Source of the DNA: Neobacillus sp. SuZ13
GTDB taxonomy: Bacteria > Bacillota > Bacilli > Bacillales > Cytobacillaceae
Assembly: GCF_030123365.1 (NCBI RefSeq)
Contig: NZ_CP126107.1
Span: 5,383,501 to 5,447,500 of the forward strand
Direction of reading: 5' to 3'
DNA length: 64,000 nucleotides
Positions 9,113 to 17,467 of this stretch are shown piece by piece. A model generated the notes under the pieces. The model did no database searches. It worked only from the letters and a program-made list of their open reading frames with translations, and was not told where the DNA came from. Both the position numbers and the translations under genes were made by a program. How positions within the stretch are numbered: the stretch's first letter is position 1; each line of letters begins with the position of its first letter.

Positions 9113-10858
9113 TTATTTTGTATACTCATCCAGGAGTTTATTTATTGATTGGTTTATTTCCTCTATATTCACATCTTTCACTTGGGCATTATTTATTTCA
9201 TATTTCTTTTTTAACTTCAAAATTCTACTGACACTTTCATTTATTCTTTGTTCAGTAATTTCCCCTTTTTGGACAGCAATTTTTAAAGAAGAAATGGCTT
9301 CCACTATATCGTTATAACCATGTCCAACTAGAATAATATCGCTGCCAGCCTTGACCGATTCAACTGCAGCCCTGCCAATTGTATAATGGTCGATAATCGC
9401 CTTCATTGTCATATCATCCGTTATTACAACACCGCTATAGTCCAACTGTTGCCTCAAGATCCCTGTTATTATATTTTTGGACATGGAAGATGGAAAAGTT
9501 GCATCCAGTTTGGGCAATAAGATATGGGCAACCATAACAACATCAGCACCGCTATTGATTGCCTGCTCAAACGGGATTAATTCGAGCTCTTTTAGTTGCT
9601 GAAGGCTTTTATTCACAATCGGCAGTTCCAGATGGGAGTCAACAGACGTATCTCCATGACCTGGAAAATGCTTAATCGTTGGGATAATGTTTTGCGACTG
9701 TATACCTTTAAAGGTTTGAATACCAAGCTTACTAACAATTTCTGAATTATTCCCGTATGATCGATCCCCTATAACCGGGTTATTTGGATTGCTGTTGATG
9801 TCCAGTACAGGAGCAAAATCAAGATTGAAACCAAATTCTTTTAACTCCTTCCCTAACATCGTCCCCACATGATAGGAAAACTGAGAATTATTAATTGCCC
9901 CAATTTCTTTATTGGTTGGAAAATTAATCAAACCACCCGGGAGCCTGGTAACACGCCCACCTTCTTGATCCACTCCTAATAGAAGCGGCACCTTCTGGTC
10001 ATTTTCAGACTTGATTTGATTCAAAAGCTGCACGGCTTGTGTTGGGTTTATTAAATTGTCCTTGTAAAAAATAATCCCGCCGACCTTGTATTTCGTTAGT
10101 AAATTTTTTGTATTTGTATCCATATTGGTGCCAGTTATACCTGCGATGATCATTTGCCCAATTTTCTCATCTAAACTCATGTCAGCTATGGTCTTTTGCT
10201 GGTCAGGTGGGACAGGTTGCTCGGCTTGATTTTTTACTTGTGTATAGACTGAAATATGGTCCACTTTTGGATTCGGCTCCTGCTCGGTTGGTTTTGGTAA
10301 GATCCACTTTAACTCTGTTAAAGGGTTAACCTGATAAACAAGAATGATCTGGTCTTGTGTTTCATCTTTATAGTAGCGAATCTGATTAGGTTCGCCGCCT
10401 GCCTTCTTGATGTCATTTTGGCGGATTTTTTGTAACTCAGGATTATATGACCTGATATCAGAGACAATTTCACCCAAATATCCTATGACGACATGTCGAT
10501 TCTTATATTCTTCGTATCTACCACTTGCAGTTTCTGTTGTTTGGTTCGGTTCTCCCCATTTATTATATACTTCCTGCTTCTTAGCCTTACCCGAATCGAA
10601 AGGGATACCGACCACTTTTCCTTCCTTTGCCAAGGAAAAAAGTTCATTAATATAGTCATGCAGTTTCTGATTTTTGCTTTCACCTAATTTTGCTGGAGTA
10701 TTGGGTGAAGGTTCAACGGATTGTTGAGAGTTCTCCGTTGTGGATTGTTTCCCTTTCCTGTCCTTATCAAAAACATAAATAACAACAACTAGAATAATAA
10801 GGAAAGATAGGATTGACAAAATAAGTGGTCTCATGATGGATTTTTTACGTTTTGACAT
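9113..10858 (-). CDS. DUF4309-like plus glycoside hydrolase family 3 beta-N-acetylhexosaminidase (NagZ-like), membrane anchored
   Basis: The 581-residue product has an N-terminal membrane anchor (residues 9-31), a Ser/Gln/Pro-rich linker, and a region at about 62-210 resembling DUF4309 domains of secreted Bacillus proteins (VGIPFDSGKAKKQEVYNKWGEP). From about 222 on it is a GH3 catalytic domain. The NagZ signature KHFPGHGDTSVDSH (about 396-409) carries the Asp/His acid-base pair, and VVITDDM supplies the nucleophile Asp. GH3 NagZ enzymes remove N-acetylglucosamine from peptidoglycan fragments, so the likely job is wall-muropeptide turnover outside the cell. The pairing with a DUF4309-like domain is unusual. 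Confidence 0.85.
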   Translation of the reverse strand: MSKRKKSIMRPLILSILSFLIILVVVIYVFDKDRKGKQSTTENSQQSVEPSPNTPAKLGESKNQKLHDYINELFSLAKEGKVVGIPFDSGKAKKQEVYNKWGEPNQTTETASGRYEEYKNRHVVIGYLGEIVSDIRSYNPELQKIRQNDIKKAGGEPNQIRYYKDETQDQIILVYQVNPLTELKWILPKPTEQEPNPKVDHISVYTQVKNQAEQPVPPDQQKTIADMSLDEKIGQMIIAGITGTNMDTNTKNLLTKYKVGGIIFYKDNLINPTQAVQLLNQIKSENDQKVPLLLGVDQEGGRVTRLPGGLINFPTNKEIGAINNSQFSYHVGTMLGKELKEFGFNLDFAPVLDINSNPNNPVIGDRSYGNNSEIVSKLGIQTFKGIQSQNIIPTIKHFPGHGDTSVDSHLELPIVNKSLQQLKELELIPFEQAINSGADVVMVAHILLPKLDATFPSSMSKNIITGILRQQLDYSGVVITDDMTMKAIIDHYTIGRAAVESVKAGSDIILVGHGYNDIVEAISSLKIAVQKGEITEQRINESVSRILKLKKKYEINNAQVKDVNIEEINQSINKLLDEYTK

Positions 10859-11288
10859 AAAAGGATCCCTTTCTTTGGCGAACTTGCCATTTATTTATTG
10901 CTAGTCTTTCACCATGGCTTGTTTATCCATTATACCTAAATGGAGCGTTAAAGACTTGCTGTAACATACAATTATGATTCACCTACGTATATTACAGCTT
11001 TTTAATGAATCCAGAAACAACGTTTTTACGGAATAGAATTCCAAGGAATGAAGGAGATTGAATCGTGTAATTTAAAGAAATATAAATAATAGGAATCTAA
11101 TGGGCTATTGCTCCGAATGGGGCTATTATTAAACTATTATTTTCTGATTTTTCGTTTAGTTTAGAAATATTATTGCAATATAAATGCCACGGATGTAAAC
11201 GATTTAACACCTCCCTGTTCTTTGTTTCAGAAAATTCTATGTTACTATTTAGAAAACTTAGCAACCAAAGAACATGGAGGGTAAAAGA
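10859..11288. other. intergenic stretch between divergent wall genes
   Basis: About 430 bases with the two divergent promoters presumably inside. I looked for tandem TGTWAH WalR half-sites, because YocH-like LysM-3D genes are often WalR targets, and found only single half-sites. No RNA element was recognised. Confidence 0.45.
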
Positions 11289-12068
11289 ATGCTTAAAAGA
11301 ATTCTATCAATTTTAGCAGTTGCTGTACTCTCAGTAACTGTAAGTGCTAATGTACAAGCTGCAACGATTACTGTACAAAAAGGGGATACCCTTTGGGATC
11401 TATCACGCGCAAATAATACTTCTTTAGAAAATATCCAAAAGTTAAATCATCTAACTACGGACCTTATTTACCCTGGCGATGTACTAACCATTGCACCGGA
11501 AAAACATTATACTGTTAAAAAAGGTGACACATTATGGGACATCGCCATGGATTATCAAGTAACTGTTCCTCAACTTAAAGAATGGAACCAATTAACTACC
11601 GATCTCATCCATCCTGGATTAAATCTATTAATCTATGAAGGTTTAAATACTACTACTACTAAGGTTGTAACAGAAAGACCAATCAAGCAGGTGACACAAG
11701 CATCTGCAAAGCCTGCAGCGCAGGCACCAAAGGAAAGTGAACCTGAGGTAGAAGCTGCATCAACTAGTAATACAAGTTCAAGTGAAATTACTGTGAAAGC
11801 TACAGCCTATACAGCTTCGTGTGAGGGATGTTCAGGTACTACGGCTACTGGAATAGACCTTAAATCAAATCCAAATGCAAAAGTCATCGCAGTTGACCCA
11901 AATGTTATACCGCTTGGCAGTAAAGTTTATGTAGAAGGCTATGGTGAAGCAACTGCCGGAGATACGGGCGGAGCCATTAAAGGAAATCGAATTGATGTCT
12001 TTATTCCTTCAGAGCAAGATGCAATTAATTTTGGGGTAAAACAATTAAAAGTAAAAATATTAAACTAA
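11289..12068 (+). CDS. secreted LysM-LysM-3D domain cell-wall protein (YocH-like)
   Basis: The 259-residue product has a signal peptide ending ANVQA. Two LysM repeats begin at ITVQKGDTLWDLS and YTVKKGDTLWDIA. A Ser/Ala/Glu linker follows, then a C-terminal 3D domain named for its three aspartates, with the pattern KATAYTASCEGCSGTTATG...AVDPNVIPLGSKVYV...AGDTGGAIKGNRIDVF. This matches YocH/YabE-type muralytic proteins, with a double-psi barrel related to lytic transglycosylases. GGAGG eight bases before ATG 11289 decides the start; an in-frame ATG at 11274 overlaps that ribosome site. It is a single gene with its own terminator. Confidence 0.88.
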   Translation: MLKRILSILAVAVLSVTVSANVQAATITVQKGDTLWDLSRANNTSLENIQKLNHLTTDLIYPGDVLTIAPEKHYTVKKGDTLWDIAMDYQVTVPQLKEWNQLTTDLIHPGLNLLIYEGLNTTTTKVVTERPIKQVTQASAKPAAQAPKESEPEVEAASTSNTSSSEITVKATAYTASCEGCSGTTATGIDLKSNPNAKVIAVDPNVIPLGSKVYVEGYGEATAGDTGGAIKGNRIDVFIPSEQDAINFGVKQLKVKILN

Positions 12069-12107
12069 CATGGCCAAAACCCGGCTATCCTGAGGATCTC
12101 AATTTAT

Positions 12108-12158
12108 GTACAAAAAACTGCAATCCCTTTAAGTACCAAGGGCTGCAGTTTTTTGTAC
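12108..12158 (+). terminator. Rho-independent terminator after the LysM-3D gene
   Basis: GTACAAAAAACTGCA pairs with TGCAGTTTTTTGTAC, with an inner CCCT/AGGG stem; the T run lies within the descending arm. Confidence 0.85.
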
Positions 12159-12195
12159 ATTAACTTTATTAAATTATTCGATTGCCCACCTATTT

Positions 12196-12220
12196 ATGAT
12201 ATGGTTCCCCGTAACAACTT
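12196..12220 (-). repeat. short dispersed 3'-UTR hairpin repeat, copy 1
   Basis: The plus strand reads ATGGTTCCCCGTAAC, forming on the minus strand a small hairpin with a GGAA loop. It lies about 60 bases beyond the stop of the minus-strand bio-linked group. Related copies are at 16488-16517 and 19179-19210. Confidence 0.5.
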
Positions 12221-12276
12221 AAGAGGCGGTTTTTAATAATATTTCCTCTTGTAATGACATAAATGTCCGGTATTGA

Positions 12277-12636
12277 TCATCTAGGATTTCCTCTATCTAC
12301 TATCAAACATCCTTTTACGACTATTTTTTCTCTACATTTTCCTTCTACTCTTAAGTTATGCTCCGCTTGTTTGATAGTCAGAGTTACTAGATCCCCCACA
12401 TAAACAGGGGCGATAAAGGTAAATTCATACTGACTCAAAAACTCATGAGGTTTGAGAATTTCATTTGAAAGCACACTTAACACTCTGGCCACAGTTAACA
12501 TCCCATGGGCAATTTTATTCATGAATCCTTGTTGTTTCGCCGCTTCTTTATCTAAATGAATGGGATTACTATCACCTGAAATAACCGCATATTGTTCAAC
12601 GTCCTTTTCCGTAATTTGATAGGTAATCGCATTCAT
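12277..12636 (-). CDS. MaoC-like (R)-specific hydratase/dehydratase, hotdog fold
   Basis: The 119-residue single-hotdog protein carries the hydratase-2 motif SGDSNPIHLD (about residues 20-29), whose Asp and His are the catalytic pair of (R)-enoyl-CoA hydratases. The length suits a single-domain MaoC protein. Its ATG overlaps the stop of the preceding hotdog gene as ATGA, so the two are translationally coupled and probably form a heterodimer like the mycobacterial HadA/HadB dehydratase halves. It is the last gene of the group that starts with bioY; the substrate is presumably a 3-hydroxyacyl-thioester. Confidence 0.8.
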   Translation of the reverse strand: MNAITYQITEKDVEQYAVISGDSNPIHLDKEAAKQQGFMNKIAHGMLTVARVLSVLSNEILKPHEFLSQYEFTFIAPVYVGDLVTLTIKQAEHNLRVEGKCREKIVVKGCLIVDRGNPR

Positions 12637-13028
12637 GACAAACCACCCAAGGTCAAATCAGATATTCCTTCAAAGCAGAGTTTTCCATCCCTATTAAATA
12701 AAAATAGAGTTTGTTTCATAAAAGTAAGGTTGTGACGTTGGTATTGATCTGTAACTTCTACTACCGCTTTGTAGATCTCTTCAATATACATTCTTTGATG
12801 CTGGATACATTTCTGTTTTCGATGAATAATAGGCTGTTTGAGTTCCCAAGGGGTTTCAAGCCATTTATAAGCGATCATAGGCATTGTTGGAGGAAGAGGA
12901 ATCGTTTCGAAACCGTAGTCTTTTGCCCTCTCCGAACTCTGATAGATAGGATTTCGATCACCTATCAATTGAACAAATTGTTGCACATCATCTTTATTAA
13001 AAATAATCTCATGTTCCTTCGTTTTCAT
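12633..13028 (-). CDS. FAS1-like dehydratase / MaoC N-terminal-domain protein
   Basis: The 131-residue product matches the degenerate hotdog half of FAS1-type and HadA-like dehydratases (FNKDDVQQFVQLIGDRNPIYQ, then PLPPTMPMIAYKW). It keeps a GDRNPIY loop but has Tyr where the catalytic His of MaoC sits, so it is probably the non-catalytic substrate-binding partner of the downstream MaoC subunit. The start overlaps the thiolase stop (ATGA) with GAGGTGG as ribosome site. Neither hotdog gene is part of the B. subtilis bioY-yhfT-yhfS group as I know it. Confidence 0.75.
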   Translation of the reverse strand: MKTKEHEIIFNKDDVQQFVQLIGDRNPIYQSSERAKDYGFETIPLPPTMPMIAYKWLETPWELKQPIIHRKQKCIQHQRMYIEEIYKAVVEVTDQYQRHNLTFMKQTLFLFNRDGKLCFEGISDLTLGGLS

Positions 13029-14122
13029 GTTACCACCTCGAATAGGACCGCTACTCCAATTCCTCCACCACTTCCAATGGCAGCCAATACATATTTGATA
13101 CCCTTTCGTCTTTGAACTTCATAGAAAAGCCTCGTGATTATGATACTTCCTGAAGCTCCATAAGGATGTCCTATCGTTAAAGCTCCACCGCAAACGTTCA
13201 ACTTGTCATAAGCAATGGAAAGTTCTTTTATACAGGCGACAATCTTGGAAGAGAAAGCTTCGTTTATTTCAATTAGGTTTATGTCCGCAATGGTTAATTC
13301 GTTTCTTTTTAATAAATCTTGAATCGCTGGAATAGGGGCAGCCCCTGGATAATTAGGATGTACACCTGTGACTTCACTATCCAAAAATCGTAATATGGGT
13401 TGGAATCCATTATTTAATGCTATGTTTTCTTCCATGACAAGTACAGCCGATGCCCCGTCATGTATCCCACAACTGTTGGCTGCGGTAACGGTACCGATCT
13501 TTTTAAATATAGGCTTCGCCCTATTTAAAAGTACTTCCATCTTTCTTTTCCTAAAAAGTTCTTCATCTTGGTGAAAATCACCAATTTGAATGATCTCTTG
13601 ATTAAAATATCCTTTATCATAAGCTTCCCAGCTACGTTTATAACTTAATAGAGCATATTCATCCTGCATTTCCTTTGAAATGGCGTATTTTTCTGCCACA
13701 TATTCTGCTGCAACGCCCATATCTGGGTCGCCAATTTTTTCAGGAGAAAATCTCGCTCTAGATGGAAACGGAGAGGTACTCGTGCTTTCTACACCACCAG
13801 CAATGTAACAACGGCCAGCACCGCCTTGGACAAAGTAACATGCCATCCGAATTGCTTCCAACCCTGCACTGCATTGACGGTCAATGGTGATTCCCGTTAA
13901 TGAAAGAGGAAGTCCTGCTTCTAAAGCAGCAACTCGAGCTACGTTTCCACCTGGTCCAACTACATTTCCCAAAATGATGTCATCTATCCTATCTTCCAAT
14001 CCTTTCGCTAAATGTTGGAGGAGAGGAGCAGCAAGCTTATGTGGCTGAATGTCTCGTAACATTCCACCCATTTTTCCAATTGGTGTTCGTTTCGCTTTGA
14101 CAATTACTGCCCTTTTAATCAC
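13025..14122 (-). CDS. yhfS: thiolase-family protein (YhfS-like)
   Basis: The 365-residue product is a thiolase-fold enzyme. The acyl-accepting cysteine is present in DRQCSAGLEAI, as are NEAF and the catalytic His in GGALTIGHPYGASGS. The second active-site cysteine of ordinary thiolases (C-x-GGG near the end) is absent: the sequence reads AAIGSGGGIGVA. It is also shorter than the usual 390 residues. It may therefore be an atypical Claisen enzyme. The start is a GTG inside the ligase stop region. By order it corresponds to B. subtilis YhfS, next to YhfT and BioY under BirA control. Confidence 0.75.
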   Translation of the reverse strand: MIKRAVIVKAKRTPIGKMGGMLRDIQPHKLAAPLLQHLAKGLEDRIDDIILGNVVGPGGNVARVAALEAGLPLSLTGITIDRQCSAGLEAIRMACYFVQGGAGRCYIAGGVESTSTSPFPSRARFSPEKIGDPDMGVAAEYVAEKYAISKEMQDEYALLSYKRSWEAYDKGYFNQEIIQIGDFHQDEELFRKRKMEVLLNRAKPIFKKIGTVTAANSCGIHDGASAVLVMEENIALNNGFQPILRFLDSEVTGVHPNYPGAAPIPAIQDLLKRNELTIADINLIEINEAFSSKIVACIKELSIAYDKLNVCGGALTIGHPYGASGSIIITRLFYEVQRRKGIKYVLAAIGSGGGIGVAVLFEVVT

Positions 14123-15581
14123 TGCTCACCTTACTTTCCATTTGTTTTATAAGCTCAGCACGAGCTATCTTACCACTCGTTGTATATGGCATTTCAGATA
14201 GAAAAAACCATTTACGAGGAATTTTAAAGGAAGATAAATGCATCTTACAAACTTTTTTTAAATCTGATGGGCTAGCCTTTCCTTTTACTACTGCAGCCAC
14301 AATTTGACCCCAGTATGAATCTGATAGGCCTATTACAGCAACTTCCTCGACATCTTGATGCAAGGCAATTACTTTTTCAATTTCTTCAGGAAAAATATTA
14401 ATTCCCCCATATAAAATCATATTTTGTTCACGGCCGATAATATATAAAAAGCCATCCTCGTCAAAATAGCCCATATCATGGACCGTGGCCCACCCCTCTT
14501 CATCATGAATTGAATGAATGGTACTTCCCTCATAATCAAAGTACCCATTTATCACAAATTTGCTTCTTACATATATTTTTCCGGTCTCATTTAGCTTTGC
14601 TAATTTCTGATCTGGACGCCGTATTTGTACCTCAACTCCATAACAAGGCTTTCCGACAGATGTTGCTTTCTGAATACCTTCTCTATCAGAAAGTACCGTA
14701 ATGAAGCTTAATTCACTAGCTCCATAAAACTCGTACATGGTCCTATTAGGAAACATATGACGGATTTCTAGTTTTGATCTTTCAGACCATTTTGCACCAG
14801 ATGAAAGAATTTTTATAGTCTTATCGATTTGGATCCCTTCTTTCAGGAATGCTTCTACCATAGTCGGAACAACATAAATGGTTGTAATGGGTAAGGACTG
14901 TATCCATGTAAGTGCTTCAATAGAAGAAAACTTTTCTAAAAGAAAAACGGTACCACCTAAATTCAAGGTGCTAATAGCTCCATACAGAAAATGAGAATGA
15001 ATTAAGGCACCAGGAATAAGAACTTGATCGGATTCATCTAATCCGAAATCAAAACGATTGCAATCAAAACTTGCCACCCATGAATCTTGAGAGCGAACAA
15101 AAGCTTTTGGGTTACCGGTCGTACCAGAAGTAAATCCAATGTAAAAAGGCAGATTTTCTTCCGTTTTTCTTACAGTTGTAGGATCAAATTGAGAGATTTC
15201 CTGTAAACAATCATCCAAAATCGTTACATTAGGAATGATTTGATTGATTTGAGAGTAAATTTCTCTAGTTGTAACAATGATAGAAGGGTGGGAAAGGATG
15301 ACCCTTTTTTCCAATTCGGATATATTCCATTTCAAATCATATGGAACAGCAATCCAACCAGCCATAGATGCTCCCGCAAAGAGTTGAAGGAAAGGGATAC
15401 CGTTTGGCAAAAGGATTCCTATTGTTTTATTTTCTGAATAAAGAGAGTGAAGCCAATTCGCAGTTTGATTAATCAATTTATACCAATATTGATAACTAAT
15501 TTGCTGTTGATTTGTATGGATCGCTATTTGATTGGGGGATAATTTTGCGAAAGTCTTATATGAATCTGTAATATTTCCCAT
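14115..15581 (-). CDS. yhfT: acyl-CoA synthetase, adenylate-forming (YhfT-like)
   Basis: The 488-residue ANL-superfamily enzyme has the phosphate-binding loop GFTSGTTGNPKAF, the A5-type motif YEFYGASE, the hinge region DMGYFDEDGFLYIIGRE and the C-terminal lysine motif TTSGKIAR. It should activate a carboxylic acid as an acyl-adenylate and transfer it to CoA. Its place between bioY and a thiolase, as in B. subtilis, suggests a fatty or dicarboxylic acid connected with biotin or pimelate supply, which is inference. A terminator lies 15 bases upstream of its ribosome site, so expression depends on read-through from bioY. Confidence 0.8.
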   Translation of the reverse strand: MGNITDSYKTFAKLSPNQIAIHTNQQQISYQYWYKLINQTANWLHSLYSENKTIGILLPNGIPFLQLFAGASMAGWIAVPYDLKWNISELEKRVILSHPSIIVTTREIYSQINQIIPNVTILDDCLQEISQFDPTTVRKTEENLPFYIGFTSGTTGNPKAFVRSQDSWVASFDCNRFDFGLDESDQVLIPGALIHSHFLYGAISTLNLGGTVFLLEKFSSIEALTWIQSLPITTIYVVPTMVEAFLKEGIQIDKTIKILSSGAKWSERSKLEIRHMFPNRTMYEFYGASELSFITVLSDREGIQKATSVGKPCYGVEVQIRRPDQKLAKLNETGKIYVRSKFVINGYFDYEGSTIHSIHDEEGWATVHDMGYFDEDGFLYIIGREQNMILYGGINIFPEEIEKVIALHQDVEEVAVIGLSDSYWGQIVAAVVKGKASPSDLKKVCKMHLSSFKIPRKWFFLSEMPYTTSGKIARAELIKQMESKVSSD

Positions 15582-15595
15582 GATATATCACCTTT

Positions 15596-15620
15596 AAAAA
15601 AAAGACACATCAAGGTGTCT
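15596..15620 (-). terminator. terminator between bioY and the acyl-CoA synthetase
   Basis: On the minus strand AGACACC...GTGTCT forms a six- to seven-pair stem followed by eight T residues, immediately after the bioY stop. There is no room for a promoter before the next gene, so it probably acts as a leaky intra-operon terminator. Confidence 0.75.
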
Positions 15621-15621
15621 C

Positions 15622-16206
15622 TTAAGATTTAGATATTTTAGTTAAGTTATTGGAATAACTTGTTGCTAATGAGCGTGAAAAAAAAGGGTGCTTTCTTAGT
15701 CTGTAAACTAAAATAGAGGCTAAAATAGCTTTTAACACATCCCCTGGTATATAAACTAAACTTAATTTTGCAGCTTCTAAAACAGGAATGTCCATCATAA
15801 ATGCTTGAGCAGGAATTCCAATTAAATAGATTAATAGAATTCCAACTGTCAAATTAATCATTAATACATATTTTAATTTTAAATTTTGAAAACGTGATAG
15901 TAAATACCCAATACAAAAAGCCGTAATAGGCCATGAAATTAAATAACCAACACTTGGTCCGACAAAAACACTTGGTCCACCACGTCCCCCAGATAGAAGA
16001 GGCATTCCAGCAGCGACAAGTAATAAAAAGATGATTTGGCTCATCGCCCCTAATCTTGCTCCCAATACTCCTCCTGTAAGAAGCACACCTAAAGTTTGTA
16101 ATGTAATAGGAACCGGAGTAAAAGAAAGCATAATAGGCGGAACTACGCCTAGAGCGCCCATAACGGCAGCAAACACTGCAACGAAGGTCATTTCTTTAAG
16201 TTTCAT
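15622..16206 (-). CDS. bioY: biotin transporter S component BioY
   Basis: The 194-residue, six-helix membrane protein has BioY family features: FTPVPITLQTLGVLLTGGVLGARLGAMSQ and the GPSVGYLISWPI region. BioY is the substrate-binding subunit of energy-coupling-factor transporters and captures biotin, recruiting the shared ECF ATPases encoded elsewhere. The ribosome site AGGAGA precedes the ATG. A BirA operator covers the promoter, so the gene is repressed when biotin is plentiful. Confidence 0.93.
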   Translation of the reverse strand: MKLKEMTFVAVFAAVMGALGVVPPIMLSFTPVPITLQTLGVLLTGGVLGARLGAMSQIIFLLLVAAGMPLLSGGRGGPSVFVGPSVGYLISWPITAFCIGYLLSRFQNLKLKYVLMINLTVGILLIYLIGIPAQAFMMDIPVLEAAKLSLVYIPGDVLKAILASILVYRLRKHPFFSRSLATSYSNNLTKISKS

Positions 16207-16250
16207 TTTTAATTCTCCTAAATGATGAATTTGTAATATTTACAACCATC

Positions 16251-16307
16251 ATAATAATGAATCTCATATTAATTGTCAACCATATTTTCAATATGGTTGA
16301 CAATTAA
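16251..16307 (-). promoter_or_regulatory. BirA (biotin) operator and bioY promoter
   Basis: An 18-bp perfect inverted repeat (16269-16286 and 16290-16307) contains TTGTCAACC and GGTTGACAA separated by 13 bp, close to the BirA consensus of Firmicutes. On the minus strand TTGACA (16279-16274) and TATTAT (16256-16251) are 17 bp apart, so the operator covers the -35 element of a sigma-A promoter for bioY. The remaining bases to 16519 hold only a terminator-like hairpin and a short repeat. Confidence 0.85.
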
Positions 16308-16474
16308 ATTTCATTATTCAAAGTATCAGTATTATCAAGACCTTTCGAATGTACAGCTTGCTTTAAGCAAGAATATAAAAAAGGCTCGGAAACATTCCAA
16401 GCCATATGTCGATTAGATGATTAATCTCATACTCTTATCACAAATTTCACCATAAATAATGTTAATTTATAAAA

Positions 16475-16517
16475 AACCATCACTATTCATGGTACGGTTC
16501 TCCGTAACGATCTAAAT
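16475..16517 (-). repeat. mmuM terminator with dispersed 3'-UTR hairpin repeat, copy 2
   Basis: The plus strand reads GGTACGGTTCTCCGTAAC at 16491-16508, which folds on the minus strand into a hairpin with an AGAA loop. Directly beyond it ACCAT...ATGGT followed by T residues looks like the actual terminator of mmuM. Confidence 0.55.
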
Positions 16518-16519
16518 AA

Positions 16520-17467
16520 TTAAGAAGTTCGCCACTTTTTTGAAATCTCTTCAATGTGATGAGGTGCTGTTCTGCAGCATCCTCCTATTAGTCGTGCCCC
16601 TGCAAGGTACCATTCTTCAGATTTAAAGTCGAGCCCATTACATAATTCTTGACCATGCCATGTTTTAGTTTCTGGATTATAGGTTTCACCAGAGTTCGGA
16701 TAAACAATAATCGGTTTTTTGGTGTTTGTTCGCAACTCATTGATAGCTTCCGTCACGATTGTCACTGGTGCACAATTGAGACCAATGGCAACAATTTGTT
16801 CGTTGTCACCAAACACTCTCGCACACTCTGCCAGCGGCGTACTGTCACTTATCGCTTTCTCATTTTTCAAAGAAAAGGATAGCCAGGCATATGTATCTGG
16901 AAATTCCTTCAACAATGAAGCTAATACCTTCGCTTCCTGCAGGGAAGGAATCGTTTCAAATGCTAATAGATCAGCACCTGCTTCAATCAACGCTGACATT
17001 CTTGTGCGATGAAAGTCTATTAATATTTCATCTGTAACACCGTAGTTTCCCACATACTCTGAACCATCGGCTAGGTAAGCCCCATAAGGGCCAACGGATG
17101 CGGCAACCAATGGCTTAGGTCTATTGGTTTGTGAATTTTCCTGCCAAAAATCATCTCTTGCTTTTCTCGCAAGTAGCACCGTTTTCTTAATTAGTTCTAA
17201 AGCTTCTTTCTCCTGGATACCACGCTTGGAAAAACCATCAATGGTTGCTTGATAGCTTGACGTTATGGCACAGTCCGCTCCAGCACGAAAATACTCGGAA
17301 TGAACCTGATATATCAATTCTGGATTTTCTAGTAATACACGTGCAGACCAGAGGGAATCGTCCAAATTACACCCATGCGATTCAAGCTCTGTGGCTAACG
17401 CTCCGTCCAGTAGCATAATGGAATGTTCGGATAAAATAGCCTTAATAGGGTTGATTTTGTTGGACAT
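16520..17467 (-). CDS. mmuM: homocysteine S-methyltransferase MmuM
   Basis: The 315-residue TIM-barrel enzyme starts MLLDGALATELE and has the zinc ligands of the Hcy-methyltransferase family: the Cys of GLNCAP and the Cys pair of GGCCRT. It should transfer a methyl group from S-methylmethionine (or S-adenosylmethionine) to homocysteine, giving methionine. GGAG precedes the ATG, which lies 26 bases inside the end of the permease gene, so the two are translationally coupled. Both are under the S-box upstream, consistent with methionine supply. Confidence 0.92.
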   Translation of the reverse strand: MSNKINPIKAILSEHSIMLLDGALATELESHGCNLDDSLWSARVLLENPELIYQVHSEYFRAGADCAITSSYQATIDGFSKRGIQEKEALELIKKTVLLARKARDDFWQENSQTNRPKPLVAASVGPYGAYLADGSEYVGNYGVTDEILIDFHRTRMSALIEAGADLLAFETIPSLQEAKVLASLLKEFPDTYAWLSFSLKNEKAISDSTPLAECARVFGDNEQIVAIGLNCAPVTIVTEAINELRTNTKKPIIVYPNSGETYNPETKTWHGQELCNGLDFKSEEWYLAGARLIGGCCRTAPHHIEEISKKWRTS

